Below are positions 1 through 13,087 of a DNA stretch of 64,000 nucleotides, one piece after another. The notes under the pieces are model-generated. The model was not told the DNA's origin, ran no database searches, and saw only the letters and a program-made list of their open reading frames with translations. The first letter of the stretch is position 1. Each line of letters begins with the position of its first letter. Origin of the DNA: Auanema rhodensis (taxonomy: Eukaryota; Nematoda; Chromadorea; Rhabditida; Rhabditidae); NCBI GenBank assembly GCA_964057225.1, contig OZ059897.1, positions 16,058,001-16,122,000 of the forward strand, written 5' to 3'. A program made the position numbers and the translations under genes.

Positions 1-1837
1 AATCAAGAAAATCAGGAAATCCAACATGTTTATCAGGCCATACAACACCTAACATTATTTTTGTATTTTTAGCCATTGGATATTGATTCTAAATATGAAA
101 AATAAAGATGAAATATATAGATTACGGATGAAACCTGAATGTTTTGCATAACTTGGTCAGCTCTTTCCCATTCAATAAACTTAGCTCCCTAGACGATTTT
201 TGAATTTTTGAAAAAAAAAGAAAAAAACTTACTTGATCAAGAGCTCGTTTGAAAGAATCATAATCAGCTTGAATAGCTGGATCAAATATAAGAATCAATT
301 TCATTCCCCAAGATTTCATTTCTTTAACGTAATCAGCTAATCCAGCCCATTTCTTGAAATAAGGATTCATATATATTCATAAATATATAAATAACAAAAT
401 TTTCTATACCGAATTTCCTACTGTGAAATCTTTATATCTATCCATATAATCAATATCAATTACTGCTGTATCTAATGGAATTCCATATTCACGAACTGCA
501 GCAATACGTGCTTTCATGTCATCTAAACCCTTATAACCATATCTAGATAGCTGGAAGCACTTAGTTGAATAAAAACTAAAAATTACAGTTTTTACTCACC
601 TGGTAACCAAAAGCCCAATAAGCTGGAAGTGTTGGATGTCCGATTAATGCATGATACTGGCGAAGAACATCGTCAGCAGTTGGTCCAGGGAAGAAATACA
701 TATCAAGCATTCCTCCGATTGTTCTATAAATTAAAGCAGGTCCTGGAGCAGTTGTGACTTCCTAAAGTACTTCAGTCATTAAAATATATTTAAAGTTAAG
801 ATACTTGAGCATTACTATTCAATATGAAAACGCCATGAACATTACCATCTGGCTCAACAACCATGTAGAACGGGTGAACACCTAAAGACAAAACATAATT
901 TGAATAATTATTTTTAAGAATAAGCAACATACCATAAAGATTTTTAGTGTCAGTACCATATGAGTTAGGTGGCTCATCTCTGGCAAACATACCCCATGTC
1001 AAGTATTTAGAAAAATCATGCTTAATTAAGAAAATATGTATGATTGAAAAATTATTGAAACCTTGATACTCTGATGAATATTTTCACCAAGACCATAAAG
1101 ATAATCAGATGGAAGATAAGTTGCAATTTGAATAAATTTATCAGAAAATATTAATCCACCTTAAAATTTTATTGATTATTTGATTATTTTAATTTTATCT
1201 ATTTATTCACTATTTCATATTTAAGTACTATTGAACTATTAGTAAACTAACCAATTGATGAATCAAACAGATTTCTTCCTGTACTTTTCCGACTTACATA
1301 AAAGCTGAACAAATTTGATGTTGAAGTCTGAATTGTTAAAGCATCGGATGAATTAGAAGGACTACGTGGTAAATCAAGTTTAGGCTCATATCTATCAACT
1401 TTTGTATGAATTATATGTTAAACAGGTATTGATAATACCTTTCTCCTTTTGTAATACGGATGTTCAAAACTGATCCAATATTACTTGAGGTAAACTGAAG
1501 ATCTTGAAAATCGGCTCCCCAAGGATTATTAAAGCCTCCAAGTTTTTTTAAATTTATTAATCCTTCTTTTCCTGTGCTATCTAGTGTATATCCCACCTGT
1601 TGTGGCATATAACACCATGGCTCTACAGGATCTTTCTACAAACAGTTTTTTCATTCATTCCAGACAAGTCTGTTTGCTTTTAGGCTTTCAGAAACTTACA
1701 GTATTGTCAGCTGGAGTCCATAAGCAGCCACGTTGCTTGCAATTGTCTTCGCTGGCTCCAGGCTCAGGATGACAATCAAATCGGACCAGACCATATGCAC
1801 TACTTATGAATATAAGACCCAGCAGAGCATAACGCAT
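1..1837 (-). CDS. GH31 alpha-glucosidase, 5' part (3' end outside window)
   Basis: N-terminal half of a secreted or lysosomal glycoside hydrolase family 31 alpha-glucosidase (maltase/acid glucosidase type), which would hydrolyse terminal alpha-glucosyl residues. The start ATG at 1835-1837 opens [16 protein letters not shown], a signal peptide. A P-type trefoil domain follows: a Cys pattern with KQRGCLW and, across a short intron, EPWCY. Further exons give the GH31 N-terminal beta domain ([11 protein letters not shown] near 1080-1120, then [14 protein letters not shown]) and the start of the catalytic barrel, including [16 protein letters not shown] (about 430-480), a hallmark of the maltase-glucoamylase/GAA branch. 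The last visible exon, at 1-70, reads [16 protein letters not shown]. The catalytic WIDMNE aspartate lies beyond the left edge. About ten short introns are visible. The family call is secure; intestinal, lysosomal or other location is not decided. Confidence 0.95.
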
Positions 1838-3844
1838 AATCTTGAAATAGAAATGTTTTAAAATATTTCACGTGAACTTTCACGTGAACAAATTTATTGC
1901 TCTCGTAATTGTTTTAATGTAAATCAAATATTGTACGGTTGCATTTTTTAGAAAGAGAACGTTACAGATAATATAAGATGAAAGAAACTAAATACAAGCA
2001 TATATTTATATAAAATTAATTTGTTTAAATACAGTTTAAGATAATTAGTTAAGAAATATATATATCATATACATAAATCTAGACAAAGAAAACAACGATC
2101 TGTCAAGGATCTTATCACATAACACGTGGAAAAAACCATGATTAGCCGCATCATTTAAGAATTCAAGAATCACTTAGTTGTTATTCTTTTTATTTTCAGA
2201 TTATAAGCTTAAAACTGTTAGAAATTATTTGAACTTATACAAAATTTAAATAAATACATAATAGTATTATAATTAATTTGAAAAACCAAAAAATATTGAA
2301 GAAATAATGAAAATACTCGAGCACTCAACTAAGATATTTCGGTCAATAAAAGAAAAGTCGATAGGATGTATGTCTGTCCAGCAATGAGCACGTGTTACTC
2401 ATGTGGTTAAGAAAAGAAAGTTTTTTTTGAACACATAGGTATTTCCTAGAGATTTTTGAAATTTAATTTTCATCTTGTTTGATTTCTTCATGTAGTTTCT
2501 GCCAATGTTTTTCATAGACCAGAAGAGATCATACAGATCAAATCAATCAAATGATAACATTGAAATAGAATATTATGACAGATAAGATGATGAAACCATG
2601 GATTTAGAATTACTTTTATCTTCTAATTATTGTGTTTTGAATTCGAAATAACCTTTATAATCATTGAAACATATAGAATTATGTATGATATTCTTCAAAT
2701 ATACTTTAACATTCTTAACTACAATCCTTATCTATCTGTATTTTAGTTTTCAAATTTTTAAAAAAAATTAATCTCATTTTTAGATTTTGTTTTGTGTTAT
2801 TAAAATCATTTATGAAGTATATTTATATCATATAAACTATAGAAAAAACATTTAATAATAATATATTTAAAATTAAAAAATAAGCCTAATGAGTAGAATA
2901 ATATAAGATAGAAAGCCATAAAGTTAAATTGATTACATGTATTATATTTCAGATTTGTCGTGATGAACATACATAAACTTAAAACAAAACGGACAACATA
3001 TGGAAGTTTGAGCACCAAAATGGATAAGTGAACAACTGTCAATCGCAAGAAAAATCTCTAAGTAACCTATTGTTTATATTGGTTAAATCAAATAATTATT
3101 TTAATATAACTAAATATAATCAAATTAATGAAGAATGCTTGAATGAGATGTATGGTAACATGAGACAAGACTTGCGACTGACCACTGTCAATGAAAATCG
3201 GAAGGTTAGGACTCATCTTGATCAAATGTATATGAAGTGAGGCCATATAAGGGAAATATGGGAATTTTTATAATTTTTTGATTTCAATTATTTACTTTTT
3301 TGGTTTTTGAAATATCCTCAATTACGTTAAAACTCTCTGTATCATACTTAGAGAATCTGTTTGATATCGATAACAGTGTCAGAATGACTAGATGAACGTT
3401 GAAGGATAGACAACTTCAAGAATTTCGAATCATTGAACTCAACAACTCAAAAATGTCTTCAGATAAAGCTTTATAAACTTCACAATGATTTAAATTCCAT
3501 TTTCGAAAAGGAATCTATATGTCATAGAAGGTTAATGGACATCATCTGACGAACAATAGGAATGTGTTCGATTCAGTTATTCGACATCAAATCAGATTCA
3601 TAAATTCAGCAGATTCTTGGAGTTTTTGACAAATTAAATAAACCAAAAATATTAATGATATGAAAAATTGTTAGTTGATAATATAGAAGACAATTTGAAG
3701 TTATTTTAGGAAACATTTGAAATATTTAGATAATTATGATTATGATAAAGAAAAGATCGTATGTATTAAGAATTTAAATTTAAATGTTTGAGCTGTTCCG
3801 TAACGATAGATGATCATAACAACTAAAGTGTGTCATTATGATCG
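1838..3844. other. intergenic region upstream of the alpha-glucosidase
   Basis: No convincing exon was found on either strand. The sequence is AT-rich with several GATA-type hexamers (for example cagataatataag near 1966, gatcttatcac near 2108, gacagataagatg near 2579). These are what intestinal GATA factors bind in nematodes, but they are also frequent by chance at this base composition. Open frames at 2806-3048 and 3028-3240 have no splice-consistent partners and look like chance. Confidence 0.35.
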
Positions 3845-4156
3845 TCAAGCTACAAATGGAGTTGGTAATCCAACTTGTTCTTCTGAAAAGACTGAACACT
3901 CTTCAACATCTGACAACGAATAGTGAAATGATGTACGACGACAAGGACATTTTGGATCATCGCAAGGTCCCTAAAACAAAATAAAGTTTAGAAGTGATTT
4001 GTAAAAATAAACTAACTTTTTGAATGTTTGTTAAAGCAGTAGCTTGACCGATAAGAAATGATGATGGTCGTTCAGCTAATGCTCGAGTAGTTTCTCGTCG
4101 AGCTTCAGCCTTTAATCAACATGTTTTAAAAATATAAAGTATAGAATAGTTTATTA

Positions 4157-4196
<40 letters not shown>

Positions 4197-4861
4197 ATTT
4201 TTCAAATTATACATCTGAATTTCACCAAATATTCATATTTAAAAATGATCGTTTTTTTTTTTGAAAAGATAAACAAGAAGAGATCTATGAAAGTATGAAA
4301 TGAAGCAAAAACTCAGTGTAAGCTTCAACTATTTGTGTTTGTGACTGAATTCTATAGCTTTGATTTATCCTTTCATCTTTTAGCTGATATACTAGGTTCA
4401 CTACACATATCAATTTTCTAATTTTATCTTTTAAAAAAGCACTAAACTGAGGTTTGAACTTGAACCTCAACTATTTTTTCGCAATATCCCTTCAATATTA
4501 TTTTAGTTCTGATTTAATTTTTGAATTGTTGAACTATATATAATTAATAGAATTACTATGTAAAATTTCAAAAAAAATTTTAATGAAAGTAAAACTTACT
4601 CTTTTGATCTTTTCAGCGGTTTTCCGTTCAGTGTTCTGACAGCAGCATCGCTTTCCTATGTAGTCACGGAACAGCTATAACAAACGAAATACCAATTCAA
4701 TTTTAATAGAAGAAAAAAGAATTTAAGTGAACAAAGATGATTTAAATTTCAATTGTACTTAATGAGCATACTTTTAGAAAAAGGAATGAAGGGAAGCGAG
4801 GTTTATTTAGACAAAGATGTAGATTGCCGGATAGTAAGCGATTGAAAATTAAGAAAGGAAA

Positions 4862-4941
<80 letters not shown>

Positions 4942-6540
4942 CAAGGAGATGGGAATGAAAAGAAATAAAGTGGAAAAGAATATCCAAAATGAAAAAATGG
5001 ATGTATACATGATAGAAGTAAAGTTTTTTTTCTCTAAAAATGCCTCATCGTTCCTCTATTCGTCATGATTGACGACAACGACAACTCTGAGAAGTTTTTT
5101 TTGTAGTGTTATGTTGGCTTACATGAAATGTTGAAAAACTGGCTGTTTCAAAGAAATTATTATATTTTTTAAATCGTAAAAGAACAAAAAAGTTATAAAG
5201 AAAATATTTCAAAGGAAAGAGCCGGAAATAACTCATCATGCATGTTTGAAATTGGACAAGTATATGTTAATCATATAAAGAATATGAATATGAACACCAT
5301 ATGACGAGTAACCATCTTCTATATAATGAAATATGTATAAATTATCATTATCGTCATAGACAAATTGCCAGCGGAAGACCTCAAAGACAGAAAAAATTGA
5401 ACAACCGTGGCTATCAAGGCACAACACAACATATAGAACTGGAGGCAGTAGGACCCTTGGAAAATAAATAAAATCCATTAGAGCACGAGGAATAATGTTA
5501 TAAGAAGAGGGTGAAAGATAAAAGACAGTTAAGTAGAGGGTGATAGAGAGGTAGATATGAACAAGAATTAGAGGGAGAGAGATTGGCTGTGGGAGAGCAG
5601 CTGCTCGCTAGGTGGTTTGCCTGGGTTTCAGACCCCCCCTCTGTTTCTTCCACCCTGAACAACTAAACTTTCTCTCACTCATACTTTCTCTGCAATTTTC
5701 TCTTCATCATTCTCTCTCAATTTCTCTTTTTAAAACTCTTCTCCCTAATTCTATGATGAACATCTGTATCCTTCTCAGAGATCTATATCCATCTCTCCTT
5801 CACAGAAATGTTCAGCTCGAAGAATGAGCTTCACACGACTTCAAAGACTATGACTTGTGACCCTTTCATCAACCAGTTGTTACTATTTTGAAAGACAATA
5901 GCATCATTCGTTACTCGCATATTCTTCAGTGGTTCATTCCAGAATTTGAGTTGAACATTCCATAATTCAAGTTTTTTATAACAACTCAGCAGTGTTTTCA
6001 GAACTATGATAACAGATAGTATTCTTGAACTAGCTTAAAACAGAAGAATGTTGTCGATTGAGGTAGAGAATCAAAAACAAAGAATAATTTAAGTTGTTCC
6101 ATGTATATTTTTTACTCAACAACTAAAGGTTAAAGTTATTAGTACAGAAAATAAAATTATCCTTCAAATTTTTGACGAAAATGGAAAAATATGTTGGGAG
6201 GGTATTTGAAAAACGTATTTAAATGAAATTTTTTATTAGCTTAAATATTCATTTGTGATCACTTGAATGAGAAAAAAATTTTTTGGTCTAAAATTCAGAG
6301 ACCAGTTGTTAAACCGACGAAACAAAAAGATTGTTGAAGCAGCTTCACTACTGCTTTTATATGGAAAGTCCGGAAATACACACTTTGTGATTGTATCCAC
6401 GACAAAGCTCATATGTATGTACAGAAACGTTTCCGACACAAATATAGAAATAAGACGTGGAACTATTATTATATTATAATCTTATAAAACAAAGAAAAAT
6501 ATTATATGAACATAATAACTGTATTTACATGTATTTACTG

Positions 6541-6616
<76 letters not shown>

Positions 6617-8315
6617 GGGGGAGAAATTTAAACAGATAGTTATCCAGTATAGATGTAACATTGGTTCCAATCTTATAGTTCATATAACAATCTAAGAATA
6701 TTTAGCTCAGGAAAGACGATTAATTATTTCAAAAAAAATAAAAATAAAATAAAAATATATTAATATTCAGAATGATATATAATATAAACGTTTGAAAATT
6801 CAATTATAAAACATTTGCTCTTGTTTTCAATTGAAACTTCTACAGTAACCTTTCATTTTTCAATTTATGAAAATACAATTTGCAAAACAATGAAAAAGAA
6901 ATTAAAAAAGAAAAGATAACTTTAATCAAAACTTCAAAATTTAAAAGAAAGATCATGAATCGAATCTAGATTTTGATTGAAAAGATTTTATGGAAACATG
7001 AATGAAATAAAAATTCTTATTTTGAGAAATGTGAAACTTTTGAAAATACGATTCCTCTAAGGATATGCTTTGCTTTATAGCATTTGCTCACGAGTGTTCA
7101 CAAAATCTAATTAGATGGCAAGATTTTGAAGGAACAAAATGTCAAAAAAAACGTTAGAAGGATTAAAATAAAATATAATTAAATATCAAATAATATGTAT
7201 ACAATATATTATTTAGACGAATGTATGTATGATCAAAAAAATCGTAAAAAAAGTCTTCAAGATGAGGAAGCTAGTCATGTTTTTAGTTTTAAATAGTTTT
7301 TGCATTATTTTGAAATCATTTAGATGATGTTCAATGCAGAGAATTATGAATTTTCAATATTATCCATCCATACAATACTAAAGAACGATTCTTGATGTTC
7401 AAAAATGGAATTTTTAAATGAAAAGTTAGTAAAAAAAAGAAAAAAATGTCATGTATATTGAACTTCAAATTTTAAAATATACATATGTGTATGGACATCA
7501 AAAAGATCCATCTTTTCATTTATAAAAGAAAGATTTATAAATAAATGATTCAAAGAAATAAGTCAATTTCATAAAAAGATCTAAATGAGAGTTGAAATGA
7601 AAGTAAAATAAATCATAGTTGACTAGAACAAGTGTTTAAACGAAACAATTTGTGAAGAAAAATATTTTAAAAGAATAGGAAGATGAAAAAGAAAAAAACA
7701 AAAGAAACAACCCGGAAACACTTGAGCATGTTATGTGAGTGTGTGATATGTATGTATGTCTATATAATAGTTTGAAGTTCCAAATATGGACTTATATGAC
7801 GTCAATATAATAGAATAATAATATATTTTTGAATCCTTTTTCATATAAATGCCAGATAATTTGAATAGTTTATATATTATCTAACTTATTTGGTAATTCC
7901 ATATGTATAATTAAGAAGTTTCAGCAATTACGATGTTCGTTTATCAAAAAATAGCAAAAGATAGAAATGAAAAGAAAAAAAAGAACATATATACTTGTAA
8001 GAAACTAAAAATAAACTTTTCTAAAAGTTTAAGAAAAAGTTTTAAATTTTAACAAATATTATTTTTCAAATGCTCTTAAGTATATATAGTATGTATGTGT
8101 ATATATAAACAAAGAAATAAAATAAATTTTACCTGAGGTGAAGCACAGATTAGAACAACTATCATCCATCCGAATAGTATGAATATACCCAGAAGGAATA
8201 TATTTTGAGTTTCAGCATCCATCCCTGCCGAAGAAGGGGTGGATGAGGAAACGACAATTGGCTGTGATGACGACGTGGTGAATCTGAAACTATTTCTATT
8301 TGAAAACTTATTCAC
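3845..8315 (-). CDS. small single-TM protein of unknown function
   Basis: Four exons in consistent phase give about 158 residues: 8133-8315, about 4602-4676, about 4020-4112 and 3845-3969. From the ATG at 8313-8315 the protein has a Ser/Thr-rich N-terminus and then one hydrophobic segment (IFLLGIFILFGWMIVVLICA). A short basic, Cys-rich juxtamembrane stretch follows (RDYIGKRCCCQNTERK), then an Arg/Glu-rich helix-like region (KAEARRETTRALAERP) and a CDDPKCPCRR motif near the C-terminus. All junctions are gt..ag and phase 0. The introns are large (about 3.45 kb and 0.5 kb) and carry (GA)n tracts. There is no signal peptide if the start is right, so a type III topology with a cytosolic Cys-rich tail is inferred. 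The CCC next to the membrane could be palmitoylated. I do not recognise the family. An exon at 10956-11012 may supply an alternative N-terminus. Confidence 0.7.
4865..4936. repeat. (GA)n microsatellite
   Basis: About 72 bases of nearly pure AG repeat, interrupted once by an extra A. It sits in the long intron of the minus-strand TM gene, so it reads CT on the sense strand. Confidence 0.97.
6546..6613. repeat. (GA)n microsatellite
   Basis: About 68 bases of uninterrupted GA repeat followed by a short G-rich stretch (gaggaggggggag). It lies in the same intron as the tract near 4.9 kb and has the same orientation. Confidence 0.97.
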
Positions 8316-11300
8316 GAATGAATATAAAATATGAAAGGATTTGATAATAAGAAAGTAAATAAGAATAACAATAAAGATAAAATAAAGATCATATCATAGA
8401 TATATGCACATATATGATCGTCTTAAGAAGAGGTTGTAACTGAAAATTAAGAAATAAGAGAATAATTCAAGAGAAAACATGAGGCTGAACTATCAATTTC
8501 TGTAAAAAAAGAATGTATATTGAAAAAAATTCATGCATATATGTACAAGTGATATATGTTTTTTGAAGTTTAAGCTTCTTCTCTTTCTTCACTTCGTGAC
8601 TACCTCATATTCCGCATTACTCTCTCCATCTCTGAATTACATGTCTCATTTTGCCATTCATTTTAAAAATTTCTGTAGCATTTTTTTCGGAAATTATCGG
8701 ACTTATTTATTAAAGATCAACTATGAATATAATATCATTTAAATGTACAAATGACATAATTGATAAAATCTTTTGTAAACCAGTAACACATAATATTATT
8801 TTTTATCTTTGGTATGTCATTACCTTATTCATCTTTTTTATGTTTAACACCATTTTATTAAGTGAATAAGTGATATATGGTTCCATATTTAAGATTTTTA
8901 AATATTTTCTTAACTATTAGATGAATTGAATATTCTACGTGTATTACTAATACACGACATTTTCGTTCGAAAGCAAATAATAAACGAACATGGTTGATAA
9001 CTGAGCAAAGAATGGTTTCAATTTCAAAAAATGCTCGTCATTAAAGCTTGTTTTTAATAATTTGTAGTAATAAGTTCAACAATAAATCTGCAGAAATATG
9101 TAACAATTCCTGCAGTTTGTACTAAATTAATAAAACTTGAATCTCAAATTAAAAAATAATAAAATAGGAATAATTATATAAATATGTGTATAATATATAC
9201 ATGTGTAGTAGATTGAAAGAGAGAAAATGAATTAACCTGAGAAAATAATTTTATTGGTCACGTGTGGGATAGCCAAGCTGTTGGAGCCATTAGGTTTGTT
9301 GTCAGCTGGCTCTCAGTTCTTATATGCCGTAAAAGGAAAGGAGAATAGGAAGCATGAAGCTTTACCAGAATGCAGCAGTTAGTTGAAACGCACCACACTG
9401 CAGAGATAGAGATGGATAGAGAAAGGGTAAACTTGGAGCTTTCAGATACATACGAAAGGAGATGGATCAGAAAAAAGGTTGGAAAGTATAAGAGTAACAA
9501 TTGAAAGAGAGAAAGGGAATTTAAAATGAAATATATGAAGAAAAACATATACAGAAAGGTAAAGAAAAAAAAGAATTTCTGCTGAAGAAGAGGATATATT
9601 GATGTTAAAAGTTGAAAAGATGGATATGAAGGTGTTGGATGCAACCATTTTTCATGTCAAAAAATAAAAAATGAGATAAGAAGGGAAACTACACGTGACG
9701 AGCTTGATGTTAGAGAAATTGGTAAACTTCGCGTTAGAGATGAGATGGATGAACTGAAAAATTAATTTTTCTAGCTTATTCAAACGTTTATATGGATGAG
9801 AAGAGAAAAATAATTGTCAGTTAAAATGAAGTGGGTTTCACTCTGATCAGCCTTATACTCAGTTTTCTAATAATTCTGAAGCAAAACTGACTCACATACA
9901 TTCATTCATATATAATACGTAAATTAATAATAATATTTAAAACAAGATATGATATATCGTTATATGACTGATAAGATGAAATATTCTCATAAAAAAGGTA
10001 ATTGAATATTTAAACTAAAAAAAGTCAGAAAACTAATATATGAAAGAAAAAATTGAAAAAGAAAAGGAATTATATAAAGCTTATCGACTGAACCAAAGAT
10101 GGAAAATGATGAAGTGAGCTAGACTAGTTAGAGTAAAGAACTATAGAGAAAAAAAGTTAGAAAGAGAGAGTGATAGATAGAGAGAGAAAGACTGAGAGGG
10201 AGGTAGATAGAGAAAGTAATCTCTAAAAGTTGTGAGACAATTCATTAAACATGTTCAGATATTTAAGATACTAAAAAGAAAAAAGGACAGAGTGAAGAGA
10301 AACAGATGTTGTTGAGTGGAATAGAAGACAAATGTTTTGGTTAGCACTTAATTTTAAGAGAAGCTTAAAGATTAAGTTCAAATTTTGTTCGAAAATAATT
10401 GCCTTAAAGCCTTGATACATAAAGTGATTCAATCAATGTAATATAATAAACAATTGAAATGTTTTTCTTCATGATATCTTTAACAAAGAAAAACATAAAT
10501 TTAATCTTTGTTCAACAAACTAATTAGATTAAATGAGAAATCAGTTAATCCAAGGTGTATCTTTTACAAAAATAAAAGAAAAAGAAAAGAAAATGTGAAT
10601 TTTCATGTATTTTCGGAATTCAAAATCAGATTTTGACGAATTGCCTTGTTTTGTTTTTTCTTTTTTTTCTGTTCAGCTTCTTTTAGTTTTAGATTTAGGA
10701 TACTCTATATATATCTTTCTATACAAAACAAACTGAAAACATTTAAGAAAACAATACTATATTAAGATTAGTATATAAATCAATATTTTAAAAAGAATAA
10801 TAACAATGATTTAATATTATTTAAAGATTAATAAAACTAAAATAGATATGTATATTTTCTTTTTTGAGAACTTACAACTGAATAAAATGAAATATAGGAT
10901 AATTTTTTTCTTATATTAGTAGTGAGATATATTAATGATTTATGAAGACGCACACCTGATGATGTAATGTGCCTTCAGGCTTACGCATGCTATTCCCGGC
11001 TGACATTCTCATCATCATCATCATCATCATAATCTTCTTTTTTTCTCTCTAATATCTAACTATTGAACAATAACATGAATTAATTTGGCAGAAGAGAATT
11101 ATTTGTTGAGCCAAATGACAATTTTATTTGAAAAGTTATTTCACAATTATAAAAAAAAGTTAAAAATAAGGAAATTTAAGGGTTATATCTGAACAAAATT
11201 CATTAAAAAAAGATTTTTTTGCATAAAAGATTAAAATCTTTATATGATATCATATTATATATTCGAAAATTGTATTTTTATATTTGTATCTCATCCTATC

Positions 11301-11803
11301 AGAATGATCAAACGATTTTTTGAAATAAAACTTTTTATCATTGAGATATTTGATAATTAATAAGATTTAAGGAAATAAATTCTTATTCAAATTTTAAAAG
11401 TGTATGAATAATAAAAATAAGAAAACACTTCTTTCAAGAAGTATCTAACAAGAAAAATAAAAAGATTCAAAGATCAAATGTTGTTTGTAAGTTCAAAAGT
11501 ATACATTTCAATCGTGTAGTTTCTAACATAAGATAGATAAGAAATGTTTACTAAGATGCTTATTCTTTTTAAAAAATATAAAATAAAAGAAATTTTTTTT
11601 TAAATAGAAACTATGAACTATTTACTTATAATTAAAATAAGTTAGTTACATATACATCTGTGTTCTTATGGATATTCGAACTCAGATTTGTCAGAATCGG
11701 TTATTCACCGTCTTCAGATTCATCTCCTTTCTCACCTTCTCATTCTTTCTTTCAATTATTTCCATTCAGAAACAATCTTTTACACTTTTTCAGTTTTTCT
11801 TAG
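8316..11803. other. purine-rich non-coding region between two minus-strand genes
   Basis: This stretch is strongly A/G-rich on the plus strand and otherwise lacks good coding structure, apart from the candidate exon at 10956-11012. Long minus-strand open frames at 9258-9648 are low-complexity Phe/Leu/Ser translations of purine-rich DNA and are not convincing. The composition matches the introns of the neighbouring minus-strand genes, which would fit an unspliced leader or long first intron. Confidence 0.4.
10956..11012 (-). other. candidate first coding exon of the TM gene downstream
   Basis: Read on the minus strand, ATG at 11010-11012 opens 19 codons (MRMSAGNSMRKPEGTLHHQ) ending in CAG followed by a gtgtgc donor, in phase 0. 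It could splice to the AG before 8306, in phase, to give an alternative N-terminus for the 158-residue TM protein (about 174 residues). That acceptor (gtgaataag) is weak, and the better tttcag acceptor nearby is out of phase, so the link is tentative. The run of ATG codons comes from a (CAT)n stretch. Confidence 0.35.
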
Positions 11804-13087
11804 CTATGTCCTGAGGCAAAATGTCAGGCGGTGTAAGTGGGCTAGCCGCAAGTAAGCAAGCTCTACGAGCAAGCAGGCTGCAGCCCAGAATAAGAGAATA
11901 ATAGGTCCCGTGTTTGTCGTTTCTGCTAAATGAGCACGAACAAGTTTTGTTAAATTATGACTTTCCTAAATTATAAAAAATGAAGTTAAGATAACAAAAA
12001 TGAAAAAAAGGCTTGAAATATGTTCAGGGCATTTAACAAGGTTGAAAGTAAATATCAATTTTTGAGAAAATATGTGACTTGGATATAATAAATAATTTAC
12101 TTTATACATATACATTTCATGAGTTAAGGTAAGCGAGTTAACGAGGCAAACATCTTTATTCATATATTATGAAACATTAAATTTTTTTTTTCAATAGATA
12201 CTAAATAAAAATTTGTTATTATTTTATAAAAAAAAATAAATTAAATGCTAAGATGATACATAATAAGAAAATGAAAATAAATAAAATTTTCTTAGCAACA
12301 ATTTTTTTTTTGACAGAGCGAATGTGACAACGGAGAATGAGCGCTTTTGGAATGGATTTTAATAAAAGTTCAGACTGCATGTTCGAATAGAACAAAGCGG
12401 AATTGGCAATAAGAGGACAAAGACGAGCCAATTTAGCTGGAGAACCATTCACTTTGATCGAAAAATAAGCTTCTACTGGTCATTATTGGCTATGATATAA
12501 GCATTTCCAAGAAATTAAGTTGGGTTTAGATGAAATTTAAAACAAAACAGAATCCAGAAATGAAAAAATACATTTTTTTCACTCAAAAAAAGGTTTTAAA
12601 TATATAAAATTAGAATGAAAATCAGATGAGTAAGTTCAAGAATAGAACTATTTATACAAACTTCAGTATATAAACAAGAACTTCTACATCCAGTGGTAAA
12701 TATCAATAGAATAAGTTTTATAAAAAAATTGTTTTTTTTTAAATAAAAAAAATAAAAAAGATTATTAATATAAGAATATTTAAGATTAATTATAAGTATA
12801 AGAATAAGAAAAAAAAATATTGAGAAATGTAAATGTAACATGTGTATACATGTTCGTATAGATATAGAGAAGTACAAGCTGACAATGAATAAATTGACTT
12901 TTTGAAATTGGACAAAGCTTCATGTTACACATACATGTATGTTATATATATATATACAATATAATATTATTTTTAGACTATTTCTAATATTTATATGATA
13001 TTTAAATGAAAAAAAAAAGAAAAATCGCACAGTTGGAGAGAGTTTTTTTTTACAAACTTTTAGATAACGCTTACCAATCCACAGCAT
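11804..13087 (-). CDS. small TM protein of unknown function (about 111 residues)
   Basis: Three exons fit in phase: 13075-13087 (ATG to ATT G, donor gtaagc), 12315-12475 and 11804-11965 (acceptor tttag, stop TAG). The reading starts M-L-W-I-V and contains KVNGSPAKLARLCPLIANSA, then a basic stretch, and in the last exon LVRAHLAETTNT followed by one hydrophobic segment (GPIILLFWAAACLLVELAYL) and a short basic tail. The donor after exon 2 (gtcaaa) is weak. A further in-frame exon near 12104-12152, ending at a gtaaat donor, may be included in some transcripts. Just before the ATG, ttattaatag could be a trans-splice acceptor. I do not recognise the family. The coding look of the last two exons is good; the joins are inferred. 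Confidence 0.55.

Noticed and set aside
4742-4987. Minus-strand frame of repeated Leu-Ser
   Set aside because: It is the translation of the (GA)n microsatellite and has no splice or homology support.
6482-6670. Minus-strand Ser-Leu repeat frame
   Set aside because: Also a translation of a GA repeat.
9258-9648. Two overlapping minus-strand frames of 128 and 68 codons
   Set aside because: Phe/Leu/Ser-rich translations of purine-rich DNA; the frames are mutually exclusive and neither joins in phase to the downstream TM gene.
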